From: [Pseudopropionibacterium] massiliense | Lineage (GTDB): Bacteria; Actinomycetota; Actinomycetes; Propionibacteriales; Propionibacteriaceae | DNA length: 64,000 bases | Reading direction: 5' to 3' | Assembly (NCBI RefSeq): GCF_900607225.1 | Contig: NZ_LR027842.1 | Location: forward strand, 1,594,396-1,658,395 | Part shown: positions 27,551-36,842 of the stretch, in pieces | Layout of the letters: the number at the start of each line of letters is the position of its first letter | Position numbering within the stretch: position 1 is the first letter of the stretch | Translations under genes and position numbers: made by a program | Notes under the pieces: model-generated | Database searches by the model: none | The model's input: the letters and a program-made list of their open reading frames with translations, nothing else | What the model was told of the DNA's origin: nothing

Positions 27551-30500
27551 TCCATGCCTCCGGGGTTGATCGCGGGGCAGGAGGCCCCGAACGCACACCA
27601 TGCGCACTGCGGCCCCTCCCGGGCCTCGAAGGTTTCCCGCAGCAGGATCTCGACCGCCTGTTCCAGTTTCTCGGTGAGCCAGGAGGGACCCTCCGGAAGG
27701 ACCGGTTGGAACTGCCGTTCCGGTAGTGCTCCGCCGTGCCTGAGCTGGAGCAGCGACGGTTCCGCGACCTCCCTGATCCCGGGTGCGAGGGAATCGAATG
27801 CCCCGAGCCGGGCGGCCAGTTGGTACACCCCGAGCTGGGTGTGTTCGGCCACCTCGGTCCTGGTCGGGGGGCGGCGACCGGTCTTGAGGTCCACCACGGA
27901 CAGTTTCCCGTTCCTCAGTTCGAGCCGGTCCACGGTGCCGCGCAGCAGGACCGGCACGTCCTTGACGATGATCGGGGTCTCGAAGTTCACCTCGACCCCG
28001 AGGAGCTCGTCGGGGTTCGTCTCGTTCCAGGCGTGGAACCGGGTCAGTGCCCGGCGCATCTGTTCCTTCTCGGCTGTCTCCATCCACCGGGCCTCGAAAC
28101 GGAGCCGGGGCCAGACCTCGTCCAGGTCCTGGATCATCTCCTCGAGCCCCATGGTTCCCCAGGCGGCCCGCTGGGCCACCCGGTGGATCACGTCGCCCAC
28201 ACCGGCCTGGGGTCCTCGCGGCCGGTCGGCGCCGCCCCTGCGTGAGAGGAACCACTGTCGCGGGCAGGTCAGGAGCGCCTGCAGGGTCGATCCGGTGATG
28301 ACCAGCGGCCGCGACGTCCTCCAGGCCGGGGAGGAGGGCTCCCTCACCCCCCACCAGTTCTCGGGGCGGGCATCACGAAACGCCGGACGGAACTGCTGGT
28401 CGGTGATGTCGCCGAGGTGGGCCAGGCGCAGCGCAGCCGCCCGTCGCATGGCCGGGGACTCGGCGGTGTCCGATACGACCTGCCGCAGCTCGGCGATCAG
28501 GGAGGCCGCCGTCTGCCGCTGTTCGGGCAGTCCCACCACACGCACGGGGGTCACTCCCAGCTCCCGGCAGAACCGGGATGGTTCCGCGGGTTCGGCCTCG
28601 CTGGCCGCCGGTGCGCTGACGTGCAGCTGCTCCGCCGCCCGGGAACAGGCGACGTAGAAGGAACGCCTCTCGGATGCGAGCCGGTCCGCGGTGCTCACCG
28701 CGTCCAGATGGTCGGGGGCAAGACGGTCCGGATCCAACAGCAGGCCTCGCCAGCCCGTCTGCGGCCACGTTCCCTCGCTGGCACCGATCACGTGCACCCT
28801 CCGCCAGGAACCGCTGCGGGAGCGGTGGGCCGTGAGGAGCCGGACACCGCGTCCCCGGGTGGAAAGTTCGCGTCCGGTGTCGGCGGGGATCTCCTCGCGC
28901 ATCACGGCGGAACAGAAGGCGTCTGCGCCGTGATGTCCGGCGAGCTCCTGGCGGCGCCCTGCCAGCTCGAACAGCTCGACGACGGCGTCCAGGTCCTGAT
29001 TGGCACCGCGCGACCCCGCCAGGGCGGCCTCTCGCAGCCTCTCGGGCCATCCGGTTCCGCTCCAGATCATCCACAGCACCTCCACCACGGGGGCTCCCCG
29101 GGTGAGCTCCTCTGCGGCCCTGCCGAGCAGGATCCCGAGCGCTCGGACACGCTCGGCCTCCGGGCCGGGGAGGGCTTCCAACAGCTCCGGTCTGCCAAGA
29201 CACTTCCCGAGCAGGCCACGGGAATCCGGATCCCCGATCCCGGCTGTGAGCAGGAATCGGGAGAGCGCACGCTGTCCCACCGCGTCCAGCTCGCAGAGGG
29301 GACCCGCCAGCAGACGAGTGACGGTCTCGGCGCCGAGGTGCTCGAGGTTCGCCGCAGCAGTCAGACCGGCCAGGAGGTTTTCAACGGCGTGCTGGGAACC
29401 GAGGGCCAGTTCGTCACCGGCCACATCCACGGGGATTCCACGTGCCGTCAGTTCGCGGGCCAGGGGAGCCAGTTGGGTGCGACCCGATCGTGCAATCACC
29501 GCGAGCTCGTGCCAGGCGCAACCGTCCACTGCCACCGCCTCGCGCAGCGCAGCGGCCAGGTGGGCGGTTTCCGCCGCCGAGTCATCGTAGATGCTCACCG
29601 TGACGAGCGATCCCTCACCCTGCGCGGGACTTGCGGCAGGCGGGGCGTCGCTCGCATTCAGTCGTTCCCGGATCCCGGCGAGCGCTTCCGCCACGGCCGG
29701 GCGGTTCCGGTGGCCCGTGACGAGTTCAAGGGTCTCGGCTCCGGGTAGCCTGCGCAGCAGGGTGATGCCGGCGGCCGAGGCGCCACGAAAGGAGCCGAGC
29801 CGCTGCTGGGGGTCGCCGAGGACCAGCAGCGGGAAACCGATCCGTGCCAGGTCGGCCAGCAGGTTCGCCGCCACCTGGTCGAGTTCCTGGGCGTCATCCA
29901 CCAGTACCGCGTCGAATCGTGAACGGCAGGCTTCCGCGACGGCGTCGTCGGCCAGGAGCAGGCGTGCACGATGAACCAGTTCGGTGTAATCGAGGGCCCC
30001 GTCGAAATCAGCGATCGTCAGGTAGGTTTCGAAGAAGTTCCCGACAGCCTCGAAGAGTGGGTCCCCCGAGGCGAGTTGAATGATGTTCTCCGGATCGAGG
30101 CCGAGTTGCCGGGCCCGGGACAGCACCTCGCGCAGCTGCCGGGCGAAAGTGCGTGTCCGGGCGGCGGCACGGACCTCCTCCGGCCAGGACCGGTCTCCCT
30201 CGCCCTCGAGCAGGTCCCGGAGCCGTTGCTCCTGTTCCGGGGCCCGGAGCAGCCTGAGATCCTGTTCGAAATCCCCCAGTTCTCGCAGCAAACCGAGAGC
30301 GAACCCGTGGACGGTTGTCACACGGGCCCCGACCTCGGCACCTCCGCGCCGTCGGATGATGTCCCTTCTCAGCTCCTGCGCAGCCTGTCGAGAGGCCGTC
30401 AGAACCACGAGCCTCTCGAGCGTGGAACCGCTCTCCAAACGCTTGACCACAGCGGCTGCCATTGTCGTCGTCTTACCGGTCCCCGGTCCCCCGAGCACCA

Positions 30501-30606
30501 CCCGTACTCCTTGAAACGGCATGGCAGCCTTTTCCTGCCCGACGTCCGGCACGGGCACGTCAGGCAGCGCGGTTGGCAGCAACCGCCAGGTTCTGGCGTC
30601 GTTCAC
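27547..30606 (-). CDS. adnA: AdnA-like helicase-nuclease with iron-sulfur nuclease
   Basis: 1019 residues from GTG 30606. Walker [10 protein letters not shown] (39-47) is intact, but motif II reads [11 protein letters not shown] and motif [16 protein letters not shown], less canonical than in the partner. The C-terminal RecB-type nuclease has [10 protein letters not shown] and QLGVYQLA, and four cysteines (one in LLTCPRQWF, three in [10 protein letters not shown]) placed as in AddB-type Fe-S nucleases. Works as a heterodimer with the next gene in end resection. Divergent from the cold-shock gene. Confidence 0.82.
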   Translation of the reverse strand: MNDARTWRLLPTALPDVPVPDVGQEKAAMPFQGVRVVLGGPGTGKTTTMAAAVVKRLESGSTLERLVVLTASRQAAQELRRDIIRRRGGAEVGARVTTVHGFALGLLRELGDFEQDLRLLRAPEQEQRLRDLLEGEGDRSWPEEVRAAARTRTFARQLREVLSRARQLGLDPENIIQLASGDPLFEAVGNFFETYLTIADFDGALDYTELVHRARLLLADDAVAEACRSRFDAVLVDDAQELDQVAANLLADLARIGFPLLVLGDPQQRLGSFRGASAAGITLLRRLPGAETLELVTGHRNRPAVAEALAGIRERLNASDAPPAASPAQGEGSLVTVSIYDDSAAETAHLAAALREAVAVDGCAWHELAVIARSGRTQLAPLARELTARGIPVDVAGDELALGSQHAVENLLAGLTAAANLEHLGAETVTRLLAGPLCELDAVGQRALSRFLLTAGIGDPDSRGLLGKCLGRPELLEALPGPEAERVRALGILLGRAAEELTRGAPVVEVLWMIWSGTGWPERLREAALAGSRGANQDLDAVVELFELAGRRQELAGHHGADAFCSAVMREEIPADTGRELSTRGRGVRLLTAHRSRSGSWRRVHVIGASEGTWPQTGWRGLLLDPDRLAPDHLDAVSTADRLASERRSFYVACSRAAEQLHVSAPAASEAEPAEPSRFCRELGVTPVRVVGLPEQRQTAASLIAELRQVVSDTAESPAMRRAAALRLAHLGDITDQQFRPAFRDARPENWWGVREPSSPAWRTSRPLVITGSTLQALLTCPRQWFLSRRGGADRPRGPQAGVGDVIHRVAQRAAWGTMGLEEMIQDLDEVWPRLRFEARWMETAEKEQMRRALTRFHAWNETNPDELLGVEVNFETPIIVKDVPVLLRGTVDRLELRNGKLSVVDLKTGRRPPTRTEVAEHTQLGVYQLAARLGAFDSLAPGIREVAEPSLLQLRHGGALPERQFQPVLPEGPSWLTEKLEQAVEILLRETFEAREGPQCAWCAFGASCPAINPGGME

Positions 30607-30660
30607 GGGTCAATGGAACCATGGCTGACCCCCATTCTGTGGAAGAGTGATCCCCGGGGT

Positions 30661-30679
30661 CCACCGCAAGGTGCGGTGG
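30661..30679 (+). promoter_or_regulatory. hairpin in the cold-shock gene leader
   Basis: CCACCGCA (30661-30668), three-base loop, TGCGGTGG (30672-30679), ending 24 bases before the csp ATG and just ahead of the AGGAGA site at 30691-30696. Likely part of the 5' untranslated leader; could influence mRNA stability or cold induction. Confidence 0.5.
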
Positions 30680-30702
30680 GTCAGTTTTCGCAGGAGAACA
30701 AC

Positions 30703-30909
30703 ATGGCTCTGGGAACCGTCAAGTGGTTCAACCCCGACAAGGGTTTCGGTTTCATCGCTGTTGACGACAGCAATGACGAGGACGTCTTCGTCCATTACAA
30801 GTCCATCGACATCCCGGGCTTCAGGACACTGAACGAAAACCAGCGTGTTGAGTTCGACATCGTTCGAGGTCCGAAGGGCATGCAGGCGGATCACGTCCAT
30901 CCCCTCTGA
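30703..30909 (+). CDS. CspA-type cold-shock protein
   Basis: 68 residues, one cold-shock OB fold with RNP1 (KGFGFIAV) and RNP2 (VFVHY) RNA-binding motifs and the usual [11 protein letters not shown] start. AGGAGA precedes the ATG. RNA chaperone; whether cold-induced is unknown. The longer frame from 29971 runs antisense to adnA and is not real. Confidence 0.95.
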   Translation: MALGTVKWFNPDKGFGFIAVDDSNDEDVFVHYKSIDIPGFRTLNENQRVEFDIVRGPKGMQADHVHPL

Positions 30910-30970
30910 AGCTGCCTGTCAGGGCGACTCCGGGATAGGATGAGCACACGACCAGCGAAGGCGAGGCCCA

Positions 30971-31789
30971 GTGACCATGCACCCGGAGGGAGCCCAGTTC
31001 CAGGGACGGGACCACTACACAGTGATCCCAGCGCCGTGGGTGGCTGGTTGCAGCGATGTCGGGACCCGGCATCGCACCAACCAGGACGCATTGTGTGTGG
31101 CAGCCACTTCCCGCCCCACCAAGCGGGCGGTGCTGGTCGTCTCCGACGGTGTGAGTACGGCTTTCGGGGCCGAGCACGCGTCCCTGGTGGCCGTTGAGGA
31201 GGCGTGCTCGGTCCTGATCCAGGCGCTGACCGCTGCCGGCTCGGCCGAGGCCGAGTCCTTCAACTCCGCCTTCACACGGGCTCATGAAGCCGTCCTTGCC
31301 GCAGGCACCAGCGACGAGCCGGCGGCCTGCACCCTGGTGGCCGCCACCGTTGCTGACGGGTTGGTCCGAGTCGGCAGCATCGGCGATTCCCGGGCCTACT
31401 GGTTCGGCGATGACGGAGTGAGCTGGCAACTCACCAGGGACGACTCCATGGCCCAGGCACGCATGATGCTCGGCATGCCGCGCGAAGAGGCCGAACGTTC
31501 CCTCCAGGCGCATTCCATAACACGCTGGTTGGGGCGCAATGCCACGGATGTCAATCCCGCCCTGGTGGAATTGCGCCCCGACTCCCCCGGCTGGGTGGTG
31601 GTGTGCAGCGATGGGCTGTGGAACTACGCCAGCTCACCGGAAGATCTGGCGGCGGTGTTCGAACGCGCCAAGGAGGTCAGCGCCAACCTGGTTGAACTGA
31701 CCGAGTCATTGGTCGCATGGGCGAATTCCTGCGGCGGCCGGGACAACATAACGGTGGCGTTGGCGTACTGCGAGGTGCAACGCGGCTAA
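30971..31789 (+). CDS. PP2C-family serine/threonine phosphatase
   Basis: 272 residues. Metal-binding aspartates appear in VVSDGVSTAFG, IGDSRAYWFG, VCSDGLWNY and GRDNITVAL, the four main PPM motifs, and RTNQD near residue 40. No membrane segment, so cytosolic. Starts at GTG 30971 (ATG two codons later is possible). No Ser/Thr kinase or FHA gene lies nearby, so its substrate is open; the neighbours are a cold-shock protein and DUF3107. Confidence 0.87.
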   Translation: MTMHPEGAQFQGRDHYTVIPAPWVAGCSDVGTRHRTNQDALCVAATSRPTKRAVLVVSDGVSTAFGAEHASLVAVEEACSVLIQALTAAGSAEAESFNSAFTRAHEAVLAAGTSDEPAACTLVAATVADGLVRVGSIGDSRAYWFGDDGVSWQLTRDDSMAQARMMLGMPREEAERSLQAHSITRWLGRNATDVNPALVELRPDSPGWVVVCSDGLWNYASSPEDLAAVFERAKEVSANLVELTESLVAWANSCGGRDNITVALAYCEVQRG

Positions 31790-31799
31790 GGTAGGCATC

Positions 31800-32024
31800 A
31801 TGGACGTCAGGATTGGAATCAGCGACATCTCCCGCGAGCTTCAGGTACGCACCACGAGCACCGCCGACGAGGTTGCCGCCGCCCTGAACGAAGCGCTCAC
31901 CAACAATTCGACCTTTGAACTGGCCGATGACAAGGGTCGCCGGGTCATCGTACCCGTGGCGAAACTCGCCTATCTCGATCTGGGAGCCGCCGAGGGACGT
32001 CCTGTTGGTTTCGGCGCGCTCTGA
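31800..32024 (+). CDS. DUF3107 family protein
   Basis: 74 residues, starting MDVRIGI and ending FGAL, the conserved DUF3107 pattern of short actinobacterial proteins. Ten bases after the PP2C stop; AAGGTAGG precedes the ATG. It is in the same reading frame as the following DEAD-box helicase, separated by this gene's single TGA and 16 sense codons. Function unknown. Confidence 0.85.
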   Translation: MDVRIGISDISRELQVRTTSTADEVAAALNEALTNNSTFELADDKGRRVIVPVAKLAYLDLGAAEGRPVGFGAL

Positions 32025-32072
32025 CGCCACCCCGGCCCTTCACAGGGTCCACGACGACAGTTAGGTTTCACC

Positions 32073-33515
32073 CTGAACGAGACAACCACCTCCGAGACGT
32101 TCTCAACTCTCGGTATCCGCGAAGAGATCACGGCCTCGCTCGCCGATGCGGGAATAGTCACCCCCTTCCCGATCCAGGCCCTCGCCATCCCCTTGGCCAT
32201 CAGCGGCACCGACCTGATCGGGCAGGCTCGCACCGGCACCGGGAAAACGCTGGCGTTCGGAAGTTCCCTGCTGCACCGGCTCCAGACCAGCGCCGAGGAA
32301 TCGGAGGAGCCCATCACCCACGGCCGCCCACGAGCCTTGGTCATCACCCCCACCCGGGAACTCGCCCTCCAGGTGGCTCGGGATCTCGAACTGGCCGGTT
32401 CCCGGCTCCACACCCGGGTGTTGACGATCTACGGCGGCACCGGATACGACGAGCAGCTGTCCGCCCTGGAGAAAGGCATCGACGTGGCGGTCGGGACTCC
32501 GGGGCGGCTTCTCGACCTCGCCAATCGGCGCGCGCTGGACCTGAGCCACATCGAGGTGCTGGTGTTGGACGAGGCCGACGAGATGTTGGACCTCGGTTTC
32601 CTACCCGACATCGAGAAACTGTTGGCGAAGACGCCCCCATCGCGTCAGAGCCTCCTGTTCTCGGCGACAATGCCTGCCCCCATCCTTGCCCTCGCGCGAG
32701 CCACCCTGAACCGGCCCGTGAACATTCGCGCCGAGGGCGCGGATGCCCAGGCAACGGTGCCCGACATCACCCAATTCGTGTACCAGGCCCATGACCTGGA
32801 CAAACCCGAGGTGGTCGCCCGCATCGCCCAGGCCCGTGATGTCGGCAAGGTGATGGTTTTCTGCCGCACGAAACGGGCCGCGCAGCGCCTGGCGGATGAG
32901 CTGCAGGAGCGTGGGTTCCCTGCGACGGCCATCCACGGCGACCTGAACCAGGCGGCCAGGGAACGTTCCCTGAAGAAATTCAGGGCCGGGACCGTGACCA
33001 TTCTGGTGGCAACCGATGTCGCCGCCCGGGGAATCGACGTCACCGGCGTCAGCCACGTGATCAACTACGAGTGCCCCGACACCGACGCCACCTACGTGCA
33101 TCGCATCGGCCGGACGGGCCGCGCGGGGCACACCGGCGTCGCCGTCACCCTGATCGACTGGCCGGACGTGACCCGCTGGAAGGTCATCAACAAGACCCTC
33201 GGCCTGGATTTCGAGGCCCCTGTCGAGACATACTCCTCGTCCCCACACCTGTACACGGACCTGGACATCCCCGAGGGCACCAAGGGTCGTCTTCCCCGCT
33301 CCATGCGCCTGCCACGCGGGACCCGTTCCCGCCAGGAAACCACATCCACACCCGAGGGTGGCACGCGGCGGCGCAGGCGTCGACGTTCCCCCGCCGAGCC
33401 CAAGGGAGACCGCCCACCGTCCACCTCCGGCCCGGAGGAGGCCGTCCCTCGCCGCAGGAGGCGTCGCCGCCGCGCCGGAGTGGACGTGACCGAGTCCCGG
33501 AGAAACGCCGAGTGA
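32073..33515 (+). CDS. DEAD-box RNA helicase with apparent CTG start
   Basis: 480 residues if begun at CTG 32073. Q motif (TFSTLGIREEI...TPFPIQALAIPLA), ARTGTGKTLAF, PTRELALQ, VLDEADEML, SATMP, VFCRTKRAAQRLADEL, ATDVAARGIDV and HRIGRTGRAG are all present; the tail is very basic (Arg-rich), as in cold-adapted helicases that bind RNA. Between the DUF3107 stop and the TTG inside the Q-motif region at 32193 there is no ATG, GTG or TTG in frame, so the intact Q motif requires CTG 32073 or another rare start. TAGG lies about 8 bases before it. Confidence 0.85.
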   Translation: MNETTTSETFSTLGIREEITASLADAGIVTPFPIQALAIPLAISGTDLIGQARTGTGKTLAFGSSLLHRLQTSAEESEEPITHGRPRALVITPTRELALQVARDLELAGSRLHTRVLTIYGGTGYDEQLSALEKGIDVAVGTPGRLLDLANRRALDLSHIEVLVLDEADEMLDLGFLPDIEKLLAKTPPSRQSLLFSATMPAPILALARATLNRPVNIRAEGADAQATVPDITQFVYQAHDLDKPEVVARIAQARDVGKVMVFCRTKRAAQRLADELQERGFPATAIHGDLNQAARERSLKKFRAGTVTILVATDVAARGIDVTGVSHVINYECPDTDATYVHRIGRTGRAGHTGVAVTLIDWPDVTRWKVINKTLGLDFEAPVETYSSSPHLYTDLDIPEGTKGRLPRSMRLPRGTRSRQETTSTPEGGTRRRRRRRSPAEPKGDRPPSTSGPEEAVPRRRRRRRRAGVDVTESRRNAE

Positions 33516-33568
33516 CCTCTTCGGGCATCCTCGGTTCTGTCCCGGGGCGCTGCTCGTGAATTCCGGCT

Positions 33569-33655
33569 CCGGCCCCGTTCAGGAGCGGGGCCGGCGGAAG
33601 ATTCCACGGCCAGATCATGCCCGACCGCCCCGGCATCTCTCCCGAGGCGGTCGGG
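33569..33655. terminator. two hairpins between DEAD helicase and trpS
   Basis: First hairpin: CCGGCCCCG (33569-33577) with its complement at 33586-33594. Second: CCCGACCGCC (33620-33629) with GGCGGTCGGG (33646-33655), then GATTCTTCG. They separate two convergent genes and probably act as a back-to-back terminator pair, the first for one strand and the second for the other. Confidence 0.6.
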
Positions 33656-33665
33656 GATTCTTCGC

Positions 33666-34787
33666 TCAGTAGTCCATGCACATGGCCTGACGCACCTCTG
33701 CCAAGGTGGCCTCGGCGACGGCATTGGCCCGTTCGTTGCCCGCCCTGAGCACATCGCGGAGCATCCCGGGGTCGGCCATGAGCTCGACCCGGCGTGCCCG
33801 ATGAGCGGCGAAGTGGTCGTTCACGGCCGCCGTGGTGAGTCTCTTCAACCCGCCGCCGCCGCCATCGCCGATCTCCTCGGCAACATCCTCGGGGGTGCGA
33901 TCCAGGCACATCGCGGCGATGTTGACCAGGTTCGAGACCTCGGGCCGGTTCACGGGATCGTAGGTGATGTGGCGGTCCGAGTCGGTGACCGCGCGTTTGA
34001 GCAGTTTTGCGGTTTCGTCAGCGGTCATACCGAGCTCGATGGTGTTGCCGCGTGACTTGCTCATCTTGTTTCCGTCCAGACCCAGGATGGTGCCGCTGCG
34101 GCTGAGCAGCGACTCGGGTTCCGGGAAAACGGGACGGGCGGGATCGATGCGCCCGTAGCGCTCGTCGAAACGCCTGGCGATCACCCGGGTTTGTTCGACG
34201 TGCGGTAGTTGATCCTTGCCGATGGGAACGAGATTCGCCTTGCAGAACAAGATGTCGGCCGCCTGGTGCACCGGGAAGGTCAGCATCAGCCCGGACATGG
34301 GTCGGTTGGAGGCCGCCAGTTCGTCCTTGACCGTCGGGTTGCGACGTAGTTCAGCGTCGGTGACCAGGGCCAGGAAGGGCAACAGCAACTGGTTCAGGGC
34401 GGTCACCGCCGAATGGGTGAAGATGACCGTCCGCCCGGGATCGATGCCGGCGGCCAGGTAGTCGGCCACCATGTTGTAGACGTTGTCCTTCAGATCACCG
34501 ACGCCGTCGCGATCGTAGATCACCTGGTAGTCGGCAACGACCAGGAAGGTCTCGATCCCGGCGTTCTGCAGCCGCACCCGGTTCTGGAGCGACCCGAAGT
34601 AATGCCCGATGTGGAGGCGACCGGTGGGACGATCCCCGGTCAGCAGTCTGAACCCGCTTGGGTCCGAGGCAATCTTCGCTTCGATCTCGTGACTACGCTT
34701 CTCCGAGCGCTGGAGGGACTTCTCTGCTTCTGTGGTGGACCCGGATTCCATGCGCGCGATTTTATCGCTCGGAGGTGGGGTGGTCAC
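33666..34787 (-). CDS. trpS: tryptophanyl-tRNA synthetase
   Basis: 373 residues, class I synthetase charging tRNA-Trp. HIGH motif GRLHIGHYFGS, KMSKSRG signature and the tryptophan-site region are present. Starts at GTG 34787, which overlaps the PHP gene stop as GTGA; an ATG 12 codons later (34751) lacks a ribosome-binding site. The N-terminal 40 residues before the Rossmann fold are longer and more charged than in E. coli. Confidence 0.95.
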   Translation of the reverse strand: MTTPPPSDKIARMESGSTTEAEKSLQRSEKRSHEIEAKIASDPSGFRLLTGDRPTGRLHIGHYFGSLQNRVRLQNAGIETFLVVADYQVIYDRDGVGDLKDNVYNMVADYLAAGIDPGRTVIFTHSAVTALNQLLLPFLALVTDAELRRNPTVKDELAASNRPMSGLMLTFPVHQAADILFCKANLVPIGKDQLPHVEQTRVIARRFDERYGRIDPARPVFPEPESLLSRSGTILGLDGNKMSKSRGNTIELGMTADETAKLLKRAVTDSDRHITYDPVNRPEVSNLVNIAAMCLDRTPEDVAEEIGDGGGGGLKRLTTAAVNDHFAAHRARRVELMADPGMLRDVLRAGNERANAVAEATLAEVRQAMCMDY

Positions 34788-35635
34788 ACCGAGCCGCCTC
34801 GCGCCCGGATCCGGGAAAGCATCTCGAGATAGGCCGATTTTCGGGTCGTGTAGCAGCCCAGTTGTCGTTCGGGGCGCGCGGTCCCGTGATAGTCGCTGGA
34901 CCCGGTGCGGAGCAACCCCAGACGAGCCCCCATCTCGAACAGCAGCAGCCGCGTCTCACGATCGTGATCCTTGTGGTCGGTTTCGATTCCATCGAGTTCA
35001 TGCTCCCTGACGAGTTGCTCGATGAACGGTGCGCTGAGGGCTTCCCGAGTCGTGGGAGCCCACGGATGCGCCAGTACCGCCACTCCCCTGGCCACGTGCA
35101 CCAGTTCGATTGCCCGGCCCACATCAATGGAGTAGCGAGGAACGTATGCCGGTTGCCCGGGTGCGAGGAAGGAATCGAAGGCTTCCTGCCGGTTCGCCAC
35201 CATCCCCTTGGCCACCAGCGTGTCCGCGACATGGGGACGTCCCACCGAGGGAGCTCCTTTGGCCGTGGCCATGACTTCATCGATACTCACGGGATATCCG
35301 AGCTCCGTCAGCCTTCGACACATCTCGGGAAGCCGCTGGGTCCTGCCGACCCTGACCCGGGCGAGCTCCTCGTTCAACAAACGGTTCCACACGTCACAGC
35401 CGTAGCCGAGAAGGTGCACCGCGCGACCGTCGTGCTGACAGGAGATCTCGATACCTGGCAGCACCTTGACCCCGATTCGTTTCCCTGCCTCCGCGGCCTC
35501 GGCGACCCCGTCGAAGGTGTCGTGATCCGTCAGCGCGATCACGTCCAAACCCGCCTGGAGCGCCTTCATCACGAGCATCGTGGGGGTGTCCGTGCCATCA
35601 CTGACCCGTGAATGGGTGTGCAGGTCGATCCTCAT
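34784..35635 (-). CDS. PHP-domain phosphoesterase (YciV/RNase AM-like)
   Basis: 283 residues from ATG 35635; ATG 35644 would add three. PHP metal motifs DLHTHSRVSDG, LTDHDTF, GIEISCQHDG, AHPW and GSSDYHG are all present. Relatives act as 3',5'-nucleotide bisphosphate phosphatase or trim the 5' ends of rRNA. Coupled to trpS by a GTGA overlap. Exact substrate not determined. Confidence 0.85.
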   Translation of the reverse strand: MRIDLHTHSRVSDGTDTPTMLVMKALQAGLDVIALTDHDTFDGVAEAAEAGKRIGVKVLPGIEISCQHDGRAVHLLGYGCDVWNRLLNEELARVRVGRTQRLPEMCRRLTELGYPVSIDEVMATAKGAPSVGRPHVADTLVAKGMVANRQEAFDSFLAPGQPAYVPRYSIDVGRAIELVHVARGVAVLAHPWAPTTREALSAPFIEQLVREHELDGIETDHKDHDRETRLLLFEMGARLGLLRTGSSDYHGTARPERQLGCYTTRKSAYLEMLSRIRARGGSV

Positions 35636-35707
35636 GCCCCTCATGCTATCGGTCCATCCACGGAACCCTTTGGTTACGGGCTCGAAATCACCGCTACATT
35701 GGTCCCC

Positions 35708-36184
35708 ATGCAGCTCAACTACAAGCATGAATTCAACGGCAGCCCGGACCAGGTGGCGGCGCTGTTCCGCAACGAGGCGTTCATCGATGATGTCGCCAAG
35801 CACGCCAACGCGATCGAGCACACGGTCACCATCGCGGATGACGCCACCCATCTGGATCTGACCCTTCCCGCCCCCGAGTCGATCTCGAAGTTCTTCGGCA
35901 AGGGCATTCGCATCAAACAATCGTTCGCCTGGGGTGACCCCGACGATGAAGGAGTGCGAAAAGGAAATTTCACGGTTGACATCGCGGGAGCACCCGTCAC
36001 CGTCGAGGCCGATGCCACCCTCTCCCCCACCGGCCCCAGCTCCTCGGAAGCCGTTTACGTGGGTGAACTGACCGTCAAGATTCCCTTGGTCGGCAAGAAG
36101 GTCGAGGCACAGGTCGAACCCATGATCGCTCGTGCCTTCGCGGGCATCGAGCGTCGCGCTCAGGACTGGCTGAGTCGCGGCTGA
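35708..36184 (+). CDS. DUF2505 family (SRPBCC-like) protein
   Basis: 158 residues, all alpha/beta with a long C-terminal helix (VEAQVEPMIARAFAGIERRAQDWL). The N-terminus MQLNYKHEFNGSPDQVAALF and the START-like layout fit DUF2505, a possible hydrophobic-ligand-binding fold. No membrane segment. Divergent from the PHP gene, convergent with the DUF6912-like gene. Confidence 0.75.
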   Translation: MQLNYKHEFNGSPDQVAALFRNEAFIDDVAKHANAIEHTVTIADDATHLDLTLPAPESISKFFGKGIRIKQSFAWGDPDDEGVRKGNFTVDIAGAPVTVEADATLSPTGPSSSEAVYVGELTVKIPLVGKKVEAQVEPMIARAFAGIERRAQDWLSRG

Positions 36185-36194
36185 CGAGCGGCAG

Positions 36195-36668
36195 TCAACG
36201 AAGCCCTCGACGGTACTCCTCCACGTCATTCCACAGCAGGCCGGAATTGCGCAGCAGATCCTGGACCTCATCAAACTCCCACGCGGTGTCGATGTCCAGG
36301 TCACGCGCAGCCGCTGCGGCAGCGGAGGCGTCCACGTCGGGGGCTTCGCTGAACCAGCAGGTCATGGATTCCCGATCGACCCGGGTGACGATGCAGGCAC
36401 CGTTGTCGGGGTCGTCGCCAGCAACGACCGATGATCCGGGGATCTCCGCAACCAGCACAAGCCTTTCCCCGAATCTCGCCAGGGCAGACACGGATGCGAG
36501 CGTCAATGCGGCGTATTCGGCTTCTTCTTCCTGCCCGATCGTGTAGCCCAGAGCGGCCAACAGCTCAGGTGTCACACGGTGTGCCGGTCGATCAGTCAGT
36601 TGGGGCGTCCCCTCGATCGCCGCCAGCTCATCGCGAGCGATGGGTATGAACACCAACTCTCTGGTCAC
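36195..36668 (-). CDS. DUF6912-like hypothetical protein
   Basis: 157 residues from GTG 36668, where RELVFIPIARDELAAIEG begins the conserved part. Features: HRVTPELLAALGY, EEEAEYAALTLASVSAL and a C-terminal aspartate/glutamate-rich helix. I recall a similar actinobacterial DUF6912 family; function unknown. The open frame extends upstream through the repeat array to 36770 but that part is compositionally unlike a protein and lacks a ribosome-binding site. Confidence 0.55.
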   Translation of the reverse strand: MTRELVFIPIARDELAAIEGTPQLTDRPAHRVTPELLAALGYTIGQEEEAEYAALTLASVSALARFGERLVLVAEIPGSSVVAGDDPDNGACIVTRVDRESMTCWFSEAPDVDASAAAAAARDLDIDTAWEFDEVQDLLRNSGLLWNDVEEYRRGLR

Positions 36669-36718
36669 GCGACCACCATAGAGCCTGCCCGGGGAATCAC
36701 GGATCAGCCACGCCCACA

Positions 36719-36789
36719 GTGTTGTCGGCACACCAGCATGTGTTGTCGGGGGCAGCGGGTGTGTTGTCAATGTTATCGATGATGTTGTA
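36719..36789. repeat. four 21-bp-spaced GTGTTGTC repeats
   Basis: GTGTTGTC occurs exactly at 36719-36726, 36740-36747 and 36761-36768, with a degenerate fourth copy ATGTTGTA at 36782-36789. Every copy is 21 bases, two helical turns, from the next, so all face the same side of the DNA. They lie between the divergent genes starting at 36668 and 36843 and overlap the predicted promoter of the latter. This is the pattern of a cooperative operator. Confidence 0.7.
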
Positions 36790-36793
36790 AATA
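36764..36793 (+). promoter_or_regulatory. candidate promoter of the Rv3235-like gene
   Basis: TTGTCA (36764-36769), 18-base spacer, TAAATA (36788-36793), about 50 bases before the ATG at 36843. The -35 box is formed by the third GTGTTGTC repeat and the fourth repeat abuts the -10 box, so a repeat-binding protein would control this promoter. Confidence 0.45.
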
Positions 36794-36842
36794 GCCGCCC
36801 AATCCCTTACCGGCACATTCCAAGGGTGCATAACGTGTCGGG

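Noticed and set aside
29971-30702. Long open frame reaching into the cold-shock gene from upstream.
   Set aside because: It runs antisense to adnA; the true start is ATG 30703 with AGGAGA.
36669-36770. N-terminal extension of the DUF6912-like protein.
   Set aside because: The extension is encoded by the regulatory repeats and lacks a ribosome-binding site.
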